Shown here: positions 24,101-31,159 of the stretch, piece by piece | Layout of the letters: each line of letters starts with the position of its first letter | How positions within the stretch are numbered: position 1 is the stretch's first letter | Origin: Nocardiopsis halophila DSM 44494 | GTDB lineage: Bacteria > Actinomycetota > Actinomycetes > Streptosporangiales > Streptosporangiaceae | DNA: 40,489 nt | Direction: 5' to 3' | Assembly: GCF_000341245.1 (NCBI RefSeq) | Contig: NZ_ANAD01000059.1 | Span: forward strand, 22,911-63,399 | Position numbers and translations under genes: made by a program | The notes under the pieces: generated by a model | Told to the model about the DNA's origin: nothing | Database searches by the model: none | The model's input: the letters and a program-made list of their open reading frames with translations, nothing else

Positions 24101-25657
24101 GAAGTCGACGTGGGTGGTGGACTCGCGGGGGGCGAGCACGGTGTGCACGGGGCGGGGCACCCGGCCGAGCAGGGCGGGGTCCATGCCGGCGGCACGGGCC
24201 GACTCGGCGGCCTCGGCGTGCAGCTCCTCCAGGCCCTCCAGGCTGCGCTCGACGGCGCCGGTCCCGGTGGCGAGCGCGGCCACCGCCCGCTCTTCGCGGG
24301 TGAGCGCGTACCCGGCGGCGGTCCACGCGGCCTCGGCGGCCCGGATGTAGGCGGCGACGGCGGCGTCGCGCGCCTGCAGCTCGCCCTCGGCGGGGGCGGG
24401 CTCGGCCCGGCCGGCGGCGGTGAGCGTGGCGGCGTCGGAGGCGGCGGTGTCCCGGGTGCGCCGGCTGCGGTCGCGCTCCTCCTGGGCTGCGGCCTCCTCG
24501 GTGACCAGCCGGTCCAGCTCCTCCTCCAGCCGGGCGGCCTCGGCGTCCCGGCGCTGGTAGTCCTCCAGCAGGCCGCGCACCCGGGCGGTGCGGCGGCCGA
24601 GCACCCCGTGCAGGTAGGAGCGGTAGCCCTCGAGGAAGGTCCGGACGTGCTCGGCGGCCCCGGTGAGCGCGGTGCGGCGGTCGCGGGCCTCCTCCAGGTC
24701 GGCGACGTTGCGGGCGACCTGGTCGAGCACGGCCTCGTCCATCGGCGGCAGGGCCTCGGCCAGCACCGAGACCAGCTCGCCGGCCTCCAGGCGCTCCCCG
24801 ATGGTGGGGCGGCGCAGCCGGTAGAGCAGGTGGACCAGGTTGCGGTAGCGGACCGGGTCCTCCAGGCCGAACAGGTCGCGCATGACGCGGGCCCGGTAGG
24901 CCGGGGCGGAGTCGTAGCAGTCGTCGGCGCCGAGCTCGGCGCGCAGCCGCTCGACGGGGACGGGGCGGCCGTCGCGGACCAGCTCCAGGTCCTCGCCGAC
25001 GGTGCGGCCGGTGACGAAGTACAGCCGGCGGGGCTCCTCCCCGGGCACGGCGGTGACGGCGGCGCCCAGGGTGAGGCGGTCGGGGGAGCCGGGGCCCTCG
25101 GGTTCCCCGGCGCCGTCGGTCTCGCCCCGGGCGGCGTCCCGGGCGAACTCGATCCACAGGTAGCCCACACGCGCGGCGGGGGCGCCGTCGGGGGCACCGG
25201 GGCCGGCGTCGCCGGGGGCGGCATCAGTGCCGTCGGCGCCGTCGGCACTGTCGGCGGCGTCGGCCTCCTCCGCGCGCTCCCCGCGCTCCTCGCCGTCCTC
25301 GTCGTCGTCCAGGACCGGGGCGCTGCGCCCGTCCTGCATCAGCCAGCGCAGGCTGGTGCGGCCGGTGCCGGTGGTGTCGAGCCGCCGGGCGTCGCCGTCC
25401 AGCAGGAACGGCAGCAGCATCTCCAGGGCCTTGGACTTGCCGGCGCCGTTGCGTCCGCGCAGCAGCAGCCGCCCGTCGGCGAAGGAGAAGACCTGGTCGT
25501 CGTAGTGCCAGACGTTGTGGATGCCGGCCCGGCGCAGCCGGTGGCGCCGGCGGGCGGAGCGGCCGACGACCGGCAGCGGTGCGGTCACCTGCTCGTCGGC
25601 GGACACCTGCTGCTCGGCGGGGCCGGCCGGGTCCGGGGCCGTGCCGGTGTCGCTCAT
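21152..25657 (-). CDS. jetC: JetC-like SMC/MukB-type ATPase (TIGR02680 family)
   Basis: This 1501-residue SMC-like ATPase is of the Wadjet JetC type. It opens with HNVWHYDDQVFSFADGRLLL and Walker A GRNGAGKS (residues 68-75), followed by LEMLLPFLLDGDARRLDTTG. About 1200 residues of Ala/Glu/Arg-rich coiled coil with a hinge-like interruption follow. The C-terminal head has LSQGEQRVVAYLVLF near residue 1390 and Walker B LILLDDAFAKVDE near 1425. In this family, JetC with JetA (kleisin) and JetB extrudes DNA loops and JetD cuts plasmids. Its ATG directly abuts the jetB stop. No motif is missing, so the motor looks intact even though jetD is absent. Residual ATPase/loop-extrusion activity is an inference. 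Confidence 0.9.
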   Translation of the reverse strand: MSDTGTAPDPAGPAEQQVSADEQVTAPLPVVGRSARRRHRLRRAGIHNVWHYDDQVFSFADGRLLLRGRNGAGKSKALEMLLPFLLDGDARRLDTTGTGRTSLRWLMQDGRSAPVLDDDEDGEERGERAEEADAADSADGADGTDAAPGDAGPGAPDGAPAARVGYLWIEFARDAARGETDGAGEPEGPGSPDRLTLGAAVTAVPGEEPRRLYFVTGRTVGEDLELVRDGRPVPVERLRAELGADDCYDSAPAYRARVMRDLFGLEDPVRYRNLVHLLYRLRRPTIGERLEAGELVSVLAEALPPMDEAVLDQVARNVADLEEARDRRTALTGAAEHVRTFLEGYRSYLHGVLGRRTARVRGLLEDYQRRDAEAARLEEELDRLVTEEAAAQEERDRSRRTRDTAASDAATLTAAGRAEPAPAEGELQARDAAVAAYIRAAEAAWTAAGYALTREERAVAALATGTGAVERSLEGLEELHAEAAESARAAGMDPALLGRVPRPVHTVLAPRESTTHVDFEGLERAVERDPVPGIDLEALRSGLADLHDRLCRAEAHAAERAAAVTALGAAAARRDAAERRAEALEGEAEAADAALERARAREADAVRALGEAGGHYAERVRAWAQALAEDFPEAAGAASALEELVHLPPGGGEAVDADLCARVEQAAHALVDDLLKELRARRDTSLGEERELVTELDELSERKRRAADAGPDGTPLYLLVDFADGLSDAEKVGLEAALTASGLLDARLAPDGTAHGVGDGALDGAVLVPGRPADGAGLLDVLRVAEGAAEEFGVPRDRVEALLSSVALLPAEGGPAGDPAPRHRRLRDGERPPAACAVSVDGRWRLGVASGAAGQLPVAPERIGADARAAARDRRLANVDRRIDIAEALLAEAGERRAETERAQDRLVAAARELPGPAGPDRARAALEAARSWLDAALQERDRAQEAAEDARGTALGLRTRVREEAEAASLPTDPGEAAATGAAVEGLRVRTAAALRDLRDLAALLEEHRVAVEDWRQARADRVVAEDARTAAIGDMITVRRDIELTDRARAADPDRLGTAVDEVRGRMDEAAARVPDLERAAQRARDERIAAETRLAAAAAERAGQAERALAAGDRLRAALCGADGAPDTDLLAAAGLEEAAPALEGGAEPGAGEDERLAALEELVAALEKGLEGGAGAEEVDDSGLLRRREELHEALGRYAAARTSVAEVHGVKRVTVHDDSGADGVSAYAARLERMRAEAEEAALLREEEAYERHLLGELAEHLARRIDEARELVAAMNGVLEGVTTSQGIGVRIGWDLAPDADEDVRAVVPLLARPAHRRSRVETTRLRDALRRCIESIRRLDPSATGGAQLRQALDYRSWFSFEVRVTDAARPGRERRLSHRTGLSQGEQRVVAYLVLFAAAAAQYDSLAKSAPHAPRLILLDDAFAKVDEPTHGRLLGLLVELDLDFVLTSERVWGCFASVPSLHVYECLRDPSEPGIATLHFTWDGTRRRMVGA

Positions 25658-26860
25658 CTACCGCCCTCCGCTTTCGTCGGTGCCGCTGGGTGCGCCCGTC
25701 CCCGCCGCGGCCGGAACCGGGCGATCCGGGCCATTGTCCCGGATCCGCGCCCCCTGCGGGCCGTACCGGGCGGCGGCCGCGAGCAGTTCCCACCCCTGTC
25801 GGCCGCCGCCGTCCGGCGCCCGCAGCAGCCCGGCCCCGCACAGCCGCCGCAGCACCCGGGCGCGCAGGTCGCGGCGGCCCGGCCCGTCCGGCAGCGCCGC
25901 CGCCAGCTCCTCCTCCAGCACCGCCTCGGGGACCTCGGCGGCGCGGGCCGGGGTGGCCGGCGGGCGCACCCGCCCGGCCAGGCCGCGCACCAGCAGAAGC
26001 GCGGCGCGGCCCTCCGCGCCCTCGCCGGGCAGCAGGGCCTCGTCCCGGCCGTCGGGCGTGATCAGCGCCACACCCTCGGCGCGGACCTCGGTCTCGCACC
26101 CCAGGAGCGCGCCGAGCTCGGCCGCGGCGCGCCACTGGTGGCGGGCGAGTCGGCCGCGCTGGCGCTCGGGCAGGTCCTCCCGGTAGACGACGGCCTGCTC
26201 GGCCAGCAGGCGGCGGAGCGCGACCTCGCCGTCGGCGTCGGCCGCGGGGTCGGGGTCGCGGGCGGACTCCAGGAACTCCTCGGGGCCCGAGGCCGAGTGC
26301 GGCGGGTGGGCGAGCGCCCGGCGGGCGGCCTCGGCGTCGGCGTCCAGGGCGGCGGCGGGGCGGCTCCCGGCGGCGTAGTCGGCCAGGGCGCCCTCCTCCC
26401 GTTCGGCGAGCACCCCCCAGGAGGCCAGGTGGCGCAGGGCGGCGGCGAAGGCGCGGCGCTCGGCGGCGCGCGCCTCGGGGTCGTGCGCCAGCCCGGCCTC
26501 GGCGGCGGCGGCGCGCACCCGGTCGGCCACCTCGCCGGTGCCGGTGGAGGCGGCGCACTCGGGCAGGGCGGCCAGGGTGAGGGCCAGGTAGGTGTAGGCG
26601 CGCGGGGTGAGTGGGGCGCCGCTCGCCCGGCGCGGCGGCGGGGCGTCCTGCGGCGGGGCGGCCTTGACCAGCCGGGCGTGGTCGGCCTCGACGACCAGCT
26701 CGTAGCCCAGGACACGGCGAAAGCGCTGCACCAGCCAGTCGGAGTGGGCGCGGACGAGCGCCAGGTCGCGGGGGTGGGTGCGGGCGGACAGGACCGGGGT
26801 GCGCAGCAGCCGCCGGGCGGCCGCCTGCCGCTCCCCGGTGAGCGCGATGTCGTCGATCAT
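25658..26860 (-). CDS. jetB: JetB-like protein (DUF2398, TIGR02678, MukE-like)
   Basis: This 400-residue protein starts at ATG 26860 (MIDDIALTGERQ). It is the winged-helix, MukE-like partner that joins the kleisin and the JetC heads in Wadjet complexes. Typical segments are ARRLLRTPVLSARTHPRDLALVR near the N-terminus, LTPRAYTYLALTLAAL, and a later ALRHLASWGVLAEREEG helix-turn-helix-like region. Length is normal for the family and there is no frameshift. It overlaps the truncated jetA by four bases (ATGA) and abuts jetC with no gap, so the three are one transcript. The family assignment is from remembered pattern. Confidence 0.85.
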   Translation of the reverse strand: MIDDIALTGERQAAARRLLRTPVLSARTHPRDLALVRAHSDWLVQRFRRVLGYELVVEADHARLVKAAPPQDAPPPRRASGAPLTPRAYTYLALTLAALPECAASTGTGEVADRVRAAAAEAGLAHDPEARAAERRAFAAALRHLASWGVLAEREEGALADYAAGSRPAAALDADAEAARRALAHPPHSASGPEEFLESARDPDPAADADGEVALRRLLAEQAVVYREDLPERQRGRLARHQWRAAAELGALLGCETEVRAEGVALITPDGRDEALLPGEGAEGRAALLLVRGLAGRVRPPATPARAAEVPEAVLEEELAAALPDGPGRRDLRARVLRRLCGAGLLRAPDGGGRQGWELLAAAARYGPQGARIRDNGPDRPVPAAAGTGAPSGTDESGGR

Positions 26861-27558
26861 TCCGGGGGCTCCTGCTCGGGACCGTCGTGGGGCCCGTCGC
26901 CTGCCGGGGCGTCGGCCGGGGTGTCGTCCGGGACCCGGGTCGTGCGGTAGTCGGTGACCTGGAGCCACAGCCCGTCCAGGTGCAGCTCGCCGTCGGGGGA
27001 GGCCAGGGTCAGGCGCGCGTCGGGGGCGGGGCCGGCGTGCAGGCGGACCTCCAGCTCCATGTCTCCGGCGGTGACGGGCGCGCGCTCGGGGTCGCCCGAC
27101 CCCAGGGCGGCGGTGAGCAGCTCCATGAGCACGCCCGCGGCGGCGGGGTCGAGCGCGATGCGGGCGCCGCCTTCGGTGCGCTCGGCCAGGGCGCGGTGCA
27201 CCTCGGCGGCGGCGGCGCGGCGCCAGTGCGCGCGGGACTCGGCGGCGGCGTGCAGCGCGGCCCGCTGGGCGGAGTGGTCGGCGGCGGGCTCGGTGGGCAC
27301 GGGGCCCGCGGGGCGCGGCGGCGCGGCGTGCGCGCGGGGGGCGTTCCACCAGCTGCCGGTGGCCGGGGCCGTCTCGTCGCCGGCGCCGCCGAGGCGGCGC
27401 GCGGGCCAGGCGGCGAAGGCCGCGGCGTAGAGCGCGTCGGCGCGCGCGGTATCGGCGGAGTCGAACCACCGGGCCAGCCGCAGGAGGGCGGCGCGCCCGT
27501 GCCGGCCGGTCGCCCGCCCGCTCCCGGCCGCCTCGTCCACTGCTGAGTCACCCATCAC
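26857..27558 (-). CDS. jetA: N-terminally truncated JetA-like protein (DUF2397, TIGR02677)
   Basis: This 233-residue protein matches only the C-terminal half of the JetA/kleisin family, whose members are usually about 500 residues. The conserved LLRLARWFDSADTARADALY and WWNAPRAHAAPP segments and a GELHLDGLWLQVTD ending are present. The N-terminal winged-helix part, which should bind the JetC neck, is absent, and no frame upstream restores it. Start is GTG 27558 (or ATG 27555) after a weak GAAG. The C-terminal tail is a Pro/Asp/Gly-rich extension. It may be a decayed gene or a real short form; the frame itself is open and clean. Confidence 0.78.
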   Translation of the reverse strand: MMGDSAVDEAAGSGRATGRHGRAALLRLARWFDSADTARADALYAAAFAAWPARRLGGAGDETAPATGSWWNAPRAHAAPPRPAGPVPTEPAADHSAQRAALHAAAESRAHWRRAAAAEVHRALAERTEGGARIALDPAAAGVLMELLTAALGSGDPERAPVTAGDMELEVRLHAGPAPDARLTLASPDGELHLDGLWLQVTDYRTTRVPDDTPADAPAGDGPHDGPEQEPPE

Positions 27559-27645
27559 TTCAGCAGCCTAAAGACCCCCGGCGACCGCCGTGCCCCGATT
27601 GCCCGTCCCGGTGCCCGCCGGGCGGCCGAAATCACGCCGGTGAGC

Positions 27646-27675
27646 TGGGAGTTATGCACACCTTGGGAATTATGC
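27646..27675. repeat. direct repeat TGGGARTTATGC, possible jet operator
   Basis: TGGGAGTTATGC (27646-27657) and TGGGAATTATGC (27664-27675) lie 18 bases apart, 88-117 bases upstream of jetA. They are AT-rich islands in GC-rich DNA, spaced near two helical turns, as expected for a tandem protein-binding site. Their role is unproven. Confidence 0.55.
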
Positions 27676-28142
27676 GGGGCCGATGCGGGCGTCGGCAGGG
27701 GCGCTGGGCGGGGTGCCGGTCGTCCGGCCGTGCCGGATTCCGGCGTCCGGGGCATGAGGAGAGCATCAGGGGATGCATGAGGGGCGCCGAGGCCGGTGCT
27801 TGGGCCGACACGGGGTCTGGGCCCCTCGTCCTGACGGATACGGACCGACGGGCACGCACCGATGAACACGGAGCGCGCGGGCGGGGCCCGCCGGGGAGGG
27901 CGGCGGCCGACCGGCCACGGACGCCCACCCGCGCCCGCAGTCGTTCAGGCAGGCCTCATCAGGGATCCGGCCGTTGTCCGCCGCCCCTACGGCCCAAGAG
28001 GCGGGCGCTTCCCGGACCTGCTCGACAGCTGCCGGGTCTCTCGCGATCCAGGCGAAAGGGCGACGACGGAGCAGCAGGTGCCCCGCTCACGCCCGCTGGC
28101 CGGGCGCCGGGTCCGTGGTGCGGACGGGCGGCCCGGCCCGTG

Positions 28143-28200
28143 CATCGGGTGGCGATATCGCCACCCGATGTGCGATCGAGTGGTGACCTCACCACGATCG
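28143..28200. repeat. perfect 28-bp palindrome plus adjacent hairpin
   Basis: CATCGGGTGGCGAT and its exact complement abut with no spacer (28143-28170). Directly after it, CGATC/GATCG and GTGGTG/CACCAC form a second imperfect hairpin (28173-28200). They lie just past the 3' end of the lipoprotein gene and could serve as terminator, operator or recombination site. Confidence 0.75.
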
Positions 28201-28234
28201 ATGGCCCCGCCCGCCCGGGGCGGGGCGGGCTCGG

Positions 28235-28726
28235 TCACGGGCGCATCAGCCTGCCGCCGTCGGCCTCCTCCATGGCCTGCCGCTCCTCGTCAGGGAGCTC
28301 GTCGGTCTCACCCACCTCGTAGGCGGTGAAATAGCTCTTCCCGTCGAACTCCTCCGGATCGGTCAGCTCGACCGGGACCCGGTACGGGTCCTTCTGGCAC
28401 TGCGGCAGGCACCAGGTGCCGGACAGGTCGCCCTCGCCGACGGCCCGCTCGGTGCCCCACTCGCTCCACTCCAGGTCGTTGAAGGCGGTGAACTCCGATG
28501 CGGTCAGGTCCTGCGGCTCCTGGTCGGTGGAGCCCTGCTCGTCGCCGTGGGTGTTGAAGACGTAGGCCTCTCCGCCGTCGCGGGTCCCCCCGGCCGGCGA
28601 CGGGTCGACTCCCCCGGTCGTCTCGGGGGTGGGCTGCTGGGCCGCGCCCCCGCCCGCGCCGCACCCCGCGGCCAGGGCGACGGCGGCCGCTCCCGCCGCG
28701 GCGGTGATGGTGCGTGTCGGCTTCAT
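28235..28726 (-). CDS. small secreted lipoprotein of unknown function
   Basis: This 163-residue protein has an N-terminal lipoprotein signal: MKPTRTITAAAG, a hydrophobic Ala stretch and LAAGC with the lipidated Cys at about residue 22. A low-complexity Gly/Pro/Thr linker follows. The mature domain is acidic and contains a WCLPQCQKDPY segment with two Cys. ATG 28726 is chosen because GGAGG precedes it and the signal peptide begins there. It stands alone between the palindromes and the divergent DUF35/thiolase pair. No known family was recognised. Confidence 0.75.
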   Translation of the reverse strand: MKPTRTITAAAGAAAVALAAGCGAGGGAAQQPTPETTGGVDPSPAGGTRDGGEAYVFNTHGDEQGSTDQEPQDLTASEFTAFNDLEWSEWGTERAVGEGDLSGTWCLPQCQKDPYRVPVELTDPEEFDGKSYFTAYEVGETDELPDEERQAMEEADGGRLMRP

Positions 28727-28843
28727 GGGGTCCTCCCTCGGAACGCCGAGCATCGTCACTCACCGTAATCCTACGTGCGGCTTCGCCGGATTCGCCGGAT
28801 GCCGCCCTGCGCGGCCCCGATCCGCCCGCCGCCCGCCCCCTAT

Positions 28844-28861
28844 ACCAAGCAAGCGTTAGGT
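28844..28861 (+). promoter_or_regulatory. possible TetR-type operator of the DUF35/thiolase pair
   Basis: ACCAAGCAAGCGTTAGGT is an imperfect palindrome just upstream of the DUF35 gene (start 28876). CAAG-containing palindromes of this kind are known targets of TetR-family lipid regulators such as KstR2. A TATACC possible -10 overlaps its left end. No ribosome site is obvious before the ATG. Confidence 0.35.
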
Positions 28862-28875
28862 GCTATATCTGGCCC

Positions 28876-29319
28876 ATGGAGACCGCCCACTGGCTGGCCC
28901 GCGGCCCCGACGGGCCGCACCTGGTCGGCAGCCGATGCACCGCCTGCGGCGCCGTGGCCTTCCCGCCCGACCCCGACCACTGCCGCGACCCGCACTGCCC
29001 CGGCGGGCCGACGGAGGAGGCGCCCCTGCCCCGCCGCGGCCGCGTCTGGTCCTTCACCGACTGCCGGTACCGGCCGCCGCCCCCGTTCGTCCCGCCCACC
29101 GACCCCTTCGAGCCGTTCGTCCTCCTCGCCGTCGAACTGGACGGCCCCGGACCCATCGTGCTCGGCCAGGCCCCGCCCGGCACCGACCTGTCCGCCCTGC
29201 GGGTGGGCCTGCCCGCCGAACTGGTCGAGGGCACGGCCGCCGGACCCGGAGGCGAGCGCCACCCGGTCTGGCACTGGCGGCCGCTGCCCGCGGACGGACC
29301 GCGGGAGGAGGACCGGTGA
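28876..29319 (+). CDS. DUF35 OB-fold/zinc-ribbon protein
   Basis: This 147-residue protein has a zinc ribbon near the N-terminus (CTACGAVAFPPDP, then CRDPHC) and a following OB-fold domain (GRVWSFTDCRYRPPPPFVPP, FVLLAVELDG). Such proteins form a complex with a thiolase-like partner and supply the acyl-CoA binding part, for example in Ltp2-DUF35 aldolases of sterol side-chain degradation. The following thiolase gene overlaps it by four bases (GTGA), so the two are coupled. ATG 28876 is the only start giving the usual N-terminus. Confidence 0.88.
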   Translation: METAHWLARGPDGPHLVGSRCTACGAVAFPPDPDHCRDPHCPGGPTEEAPLPRRGRVWSFTDCRYRPPPPFVPPTDPFEPFVLLAVELDGPGPIVLGQAPPGTDLSALRVGLPAELVEGTAAGPGGERHPVWHWRPLPADGPREEDR

Positions 29320-30521
29320 GCGGCGGAGAGGTGTGCGTCATCGGCACCGGCATGCACCCGTGGGGCAAGTGGGGGCGCCCCTTCACCGAGTACGGGGCGG
29401 TCGCGGCGCGGGCCGCCCTCGCCGACGCCGGGACCGACCCCGGTGAGGTCGACTTCGTCTCCGGCGCGGCCACCGTCCGGGGCGGCTATCCCGGGTTCGT
29501 CGCCGGGGCCGTCTTCGCCCGCGCCCTGGGCTGGCGGGGCCAGCAGGTCGCCAGCTCCTACGCCGCCTGCGCGTCCGGCGCCCAGGCGATCGCGGCCGCC
29601 CGCGCGCGGCTGCTCGCCGGGCTGAGCGACACGGCGCTGGTGGTGGGGGCCGACTCCGCCCCCAAGGGCTTCCTCGCCCCGCTGGGCGGCGACCGCCCCG
29701 ACGACCCCGACTGGCTGCGCTTCCGCCTGCTCGGGGCGGCCAACCCGCTCTACTTCGCGCTGGCCGCCCGGCGCCGGATGGAGCTGTACGGCGCACGGCC
29801 CGAGGACTTCGCCGCGGTCAAGGCCAAGAACGCCGCGCACGGATCGGCCAACCCCCGGGCCCGCTACCGGGCGCGCACCACCCCCGAGGAGGTGCTGGCC
29901 TCCCCCGTGGTCGCGGACCCGCTGCACCTGCTGGACGTCTGCGCGACCAGCGACGGCGGGGCCGCGCTGGTGCTGGTGCGCACCGAGGACGCGCGGCGGC
30001 GGGGCGCCGGCCCGGTGCGGGTGTCCGGGCTGTCGGCGGCCGTCCCCGCCTACCCGGTGGCCGAGCCGGAGATGCCCTACCTGGCGGGCGACCCGCCCCG
30101 GCGCGGGGACGGGGGCCGGGTCACGGGCGCCCCGCGCTTCCGGGCGGCCAATGCGCACGCGGCCTACGAGGAGGCCGGCGTCGGCCCGGAGGACCTGGAC
30201 CTGGCCGAGGTCTACGACCTGTCGACCGCGATGGAGCTGGACTGGTACGAGGAGATCGGGCTGTGCCCCTGCGGCGGCGCCGAGAAGCTGCTGCACGAGG
30301 GGGCGACCCGGGTGGGCGGGCGGATCCCGGTCAATCCCGGCGGCGGGCTGGCGAGCTTCGGCGAGGCCGTCCCGGCCCAGGGGATCGCCCAGGTGTGCGA
30401 GATCGCCGACCAGCTGCGCGGACGGGCCGAGGCCGGGCGCCGGGTGGAGGGAGCGCGGGTCGGGATCGCGGTCAACCAGGGGCTGTTCGGACACGGGTCG
30501 GCGACCGTGCTGACCCGCTGA
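29316..30521 (+). CDS. thiolase-like lipid-transfer protein (Ltp/SCPx type)
   Basis: This 401-residue thiolase-fold protein starts at GTG 29316. Fold motifs are SYAACASGAQAIAAA near residue 79, with Cys and Gly in the nucleophile position, and the C-terminal GGGLASFGEAVPAQG and NQGLFGHGSATV. AEVYDLSTAMELDWYEE carries the Tyr region used by the retro-aldolase members. Pairing with DUF35 favours an acyl-CoA aldolase or lyase rather than a classical condensing thiolase, but the substrate is unknown. It ends in a strong bidirectional hairpin facing the secreted-protein array. Confidence 0.87.
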   Translation: MSGGEVCVIGTGMHPWGKWGRPFTEYGAVAARAALADAGTDPGEVDFVSGAATVRGGYPGFVAGAVFARALGWRGQQVASSYAACASGAQAIAAARARLLAGLSDTALVVGADSAPKGFLAPLGGDRPDDPDWLRFRLLGAANPLYFALAARRRMELYGARPEDFAAVKAKNAAHGSANPRARYRARTTPEEVLASPVVADPLHLLDVCATSDGGAALVLVRTEDARRRGAGPVRVSGLSAAVPAYPVAEPEMPYLAGDPPRRGDGGRVTGAPRFRAANAHAAYEEAGVGPEDLDLAEVYDLSTAMELDWYEEIGLCPCGGAEKLLHEGATRVGGRIPVNPGGGLASFGEAVPAQGIAQVCEIADQLRGRAEAGRRVEGARVGIAVNQGLFGHGSATVLTR

Positions 30522-30549
30522 GCACCACGGGCGCGCACCGCACGCGAAC

Positions 30550-30580
30550 GGGCCCCCTCCCCGGAGCGGGGAAGGGGCCC
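30550..30580. terminator. bidirectional terminator between convergent genes
   Basis: A 13-base arm pair (12 of 13 matches, 5-base loop) lies between the thiolase stop and the end of the small secreted-protein array, which converge here. Confidence 0.65.
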
Positions 30581-30648
30581 ACGAGCCGACCGGCGGCGGT
30601 CCGGGCGGCGGCGCTCCGGCGGTCGCGGCCGCGCGCCCGGATCACGCG

Positions 30649-30900
30649 TCAGTGGCGGTAGCCGTCACCCTCGTCGACGACGGTCTGGACCGGCCCGTTG
30701 GTGCAGTCCTCGGTGGTCTGCGGCGACAGGACCGGCACCGCGGCGCCGAGCACGCCGACGTTGGCGTTGCAGACCTGCACGGGCAGAACCTGCAGGTTCT
30801 GGTTGAACGTCTGGTCGGTCGCCTGAGCCGGGGCCGCCATGAGGACGGCGCCGGCCGCGGCGCCGACGAGCATGCCGGCGACGGTGGCCTTACGCAGCAT
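30649..30900 (-). CDS. small secreted two-Cys protein, array member 5 (type A)
   Basis: This 83-residue protein has a signal peptide (MLRKATVAGMLVGAAAGAVL, cut after APAQA). The mature part is about 57 residues, with QVCNANVGVLGAAVPVLSPQ and then DCTNGP; the two Cys are 21 residues apart. It is the last of five tandem paralogs and has a distinctive tail ending in DEGDGYRH. It groups with members 1 and 3 by the GVLGAAVP segment. A ribosome site (GGGAG) precedes the ATG at 30900. Function unknown; see the findings for the array as a whole. Confidence 0.85.
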   Translation of the reverse strand: MLRKATVAGMLVGAAAGAVLMAAPAQATDQTFNQNLQVLPVQVCNANVGVLGAAVPVLSPQTTEDCTNGPVQTVVDEGDGYRH

Positions 30901-30910
30901 CTGCGTCTCC

Positions 30911-31144
30911 CTACTTGACGAGCGTGGAGATCGCGCCGTTGGTGCAGGCGCCCGTGGACTGGGGCGACAGCACCGGGACGGCGAAGCCGATCGCGGCACC
31001 GACGTTGGCGTTGCAGACCTGCGCGGGCACGCCCTGCAGGTTGGAGTTGAAGTCCTGGTCGGTGGCCTGGGCCGGGGCGGCCATCAGGACGGCGCCGGCC
31101 GCGGCGCCGACGAGCGCGCCGGCGACGGTGAACTTGCGGATCAT
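30911..31144 (-). CDS. small secreted two-Cys protein, array member 4 (type B)
   Basis: This 77-residue secreted protein has a cleavable signal peptide ending in APAQA. The mature region of about 50 residues is TDQDFNSNLQGVPAQVCNAN, then GAAIGFAVPVLSPQSTG and CTNGAISTLV. It is of type B, marked by AQVCNAN, GAAIG and the GACTNGAIS end, and is nearly identical to member 2. It lies 10 bases upstream of member 5 and 15 bases downstream of member 3. Both Cys are kept and a disulfide is likely. Role not known. Confidence 0.87.
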   Translation of the reverse strand: MIRKFTVAGALVGAAAGAVLMAAPAQATDQDFNSNLQGVPAQVCNANVGAAIGFAVPVLSPQSTGACTNGAISTLVK

Positions 31145-31159
31145 GGGTGATTCCTCTCG

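Larger units (their letters stand above)
27559..28234. other. 676-base gene-free stretch upstream of jetA
   Basis: No convincing gene is present. The region holds a pair of direct repeats (27646-27675) and a palindrome cluster (28143-28200), described separately. A minus-strand frame of 104 codons ends in a TGATG overlap with jetA but has no protein character. Confidence 0.6.

Noticed and set aside
18276-25157. A single open frame of 2293 codons that would fuse jetC-region sequence with the zinc-hook ATPase
   Set aside because: Only the last 712 codons are protein-like. The upstream part is an out-of-frame reading of jetC and the IS scar, rich in Arg/Gly/Pro. A ribosome site and GTG pair at 20414 mark the real start.
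21128-26950. A 1940-codon frame on the plus strand across jetC and jetB
   Set aside because: It is antisense shadow sequence of low complexity; jetB and jetC on the minus strand have clear family motifs.
27555-27869. A 104-codon frame upstream of jetA ending in a TGATG overlap, considered as the missing N-terminal half of JetA
   Set aside because: It has no winged-helix or kleisin-like pattern, is rich in Pro/Arg/Ala, and reads through the direct repeats. The overlap is probably chance.
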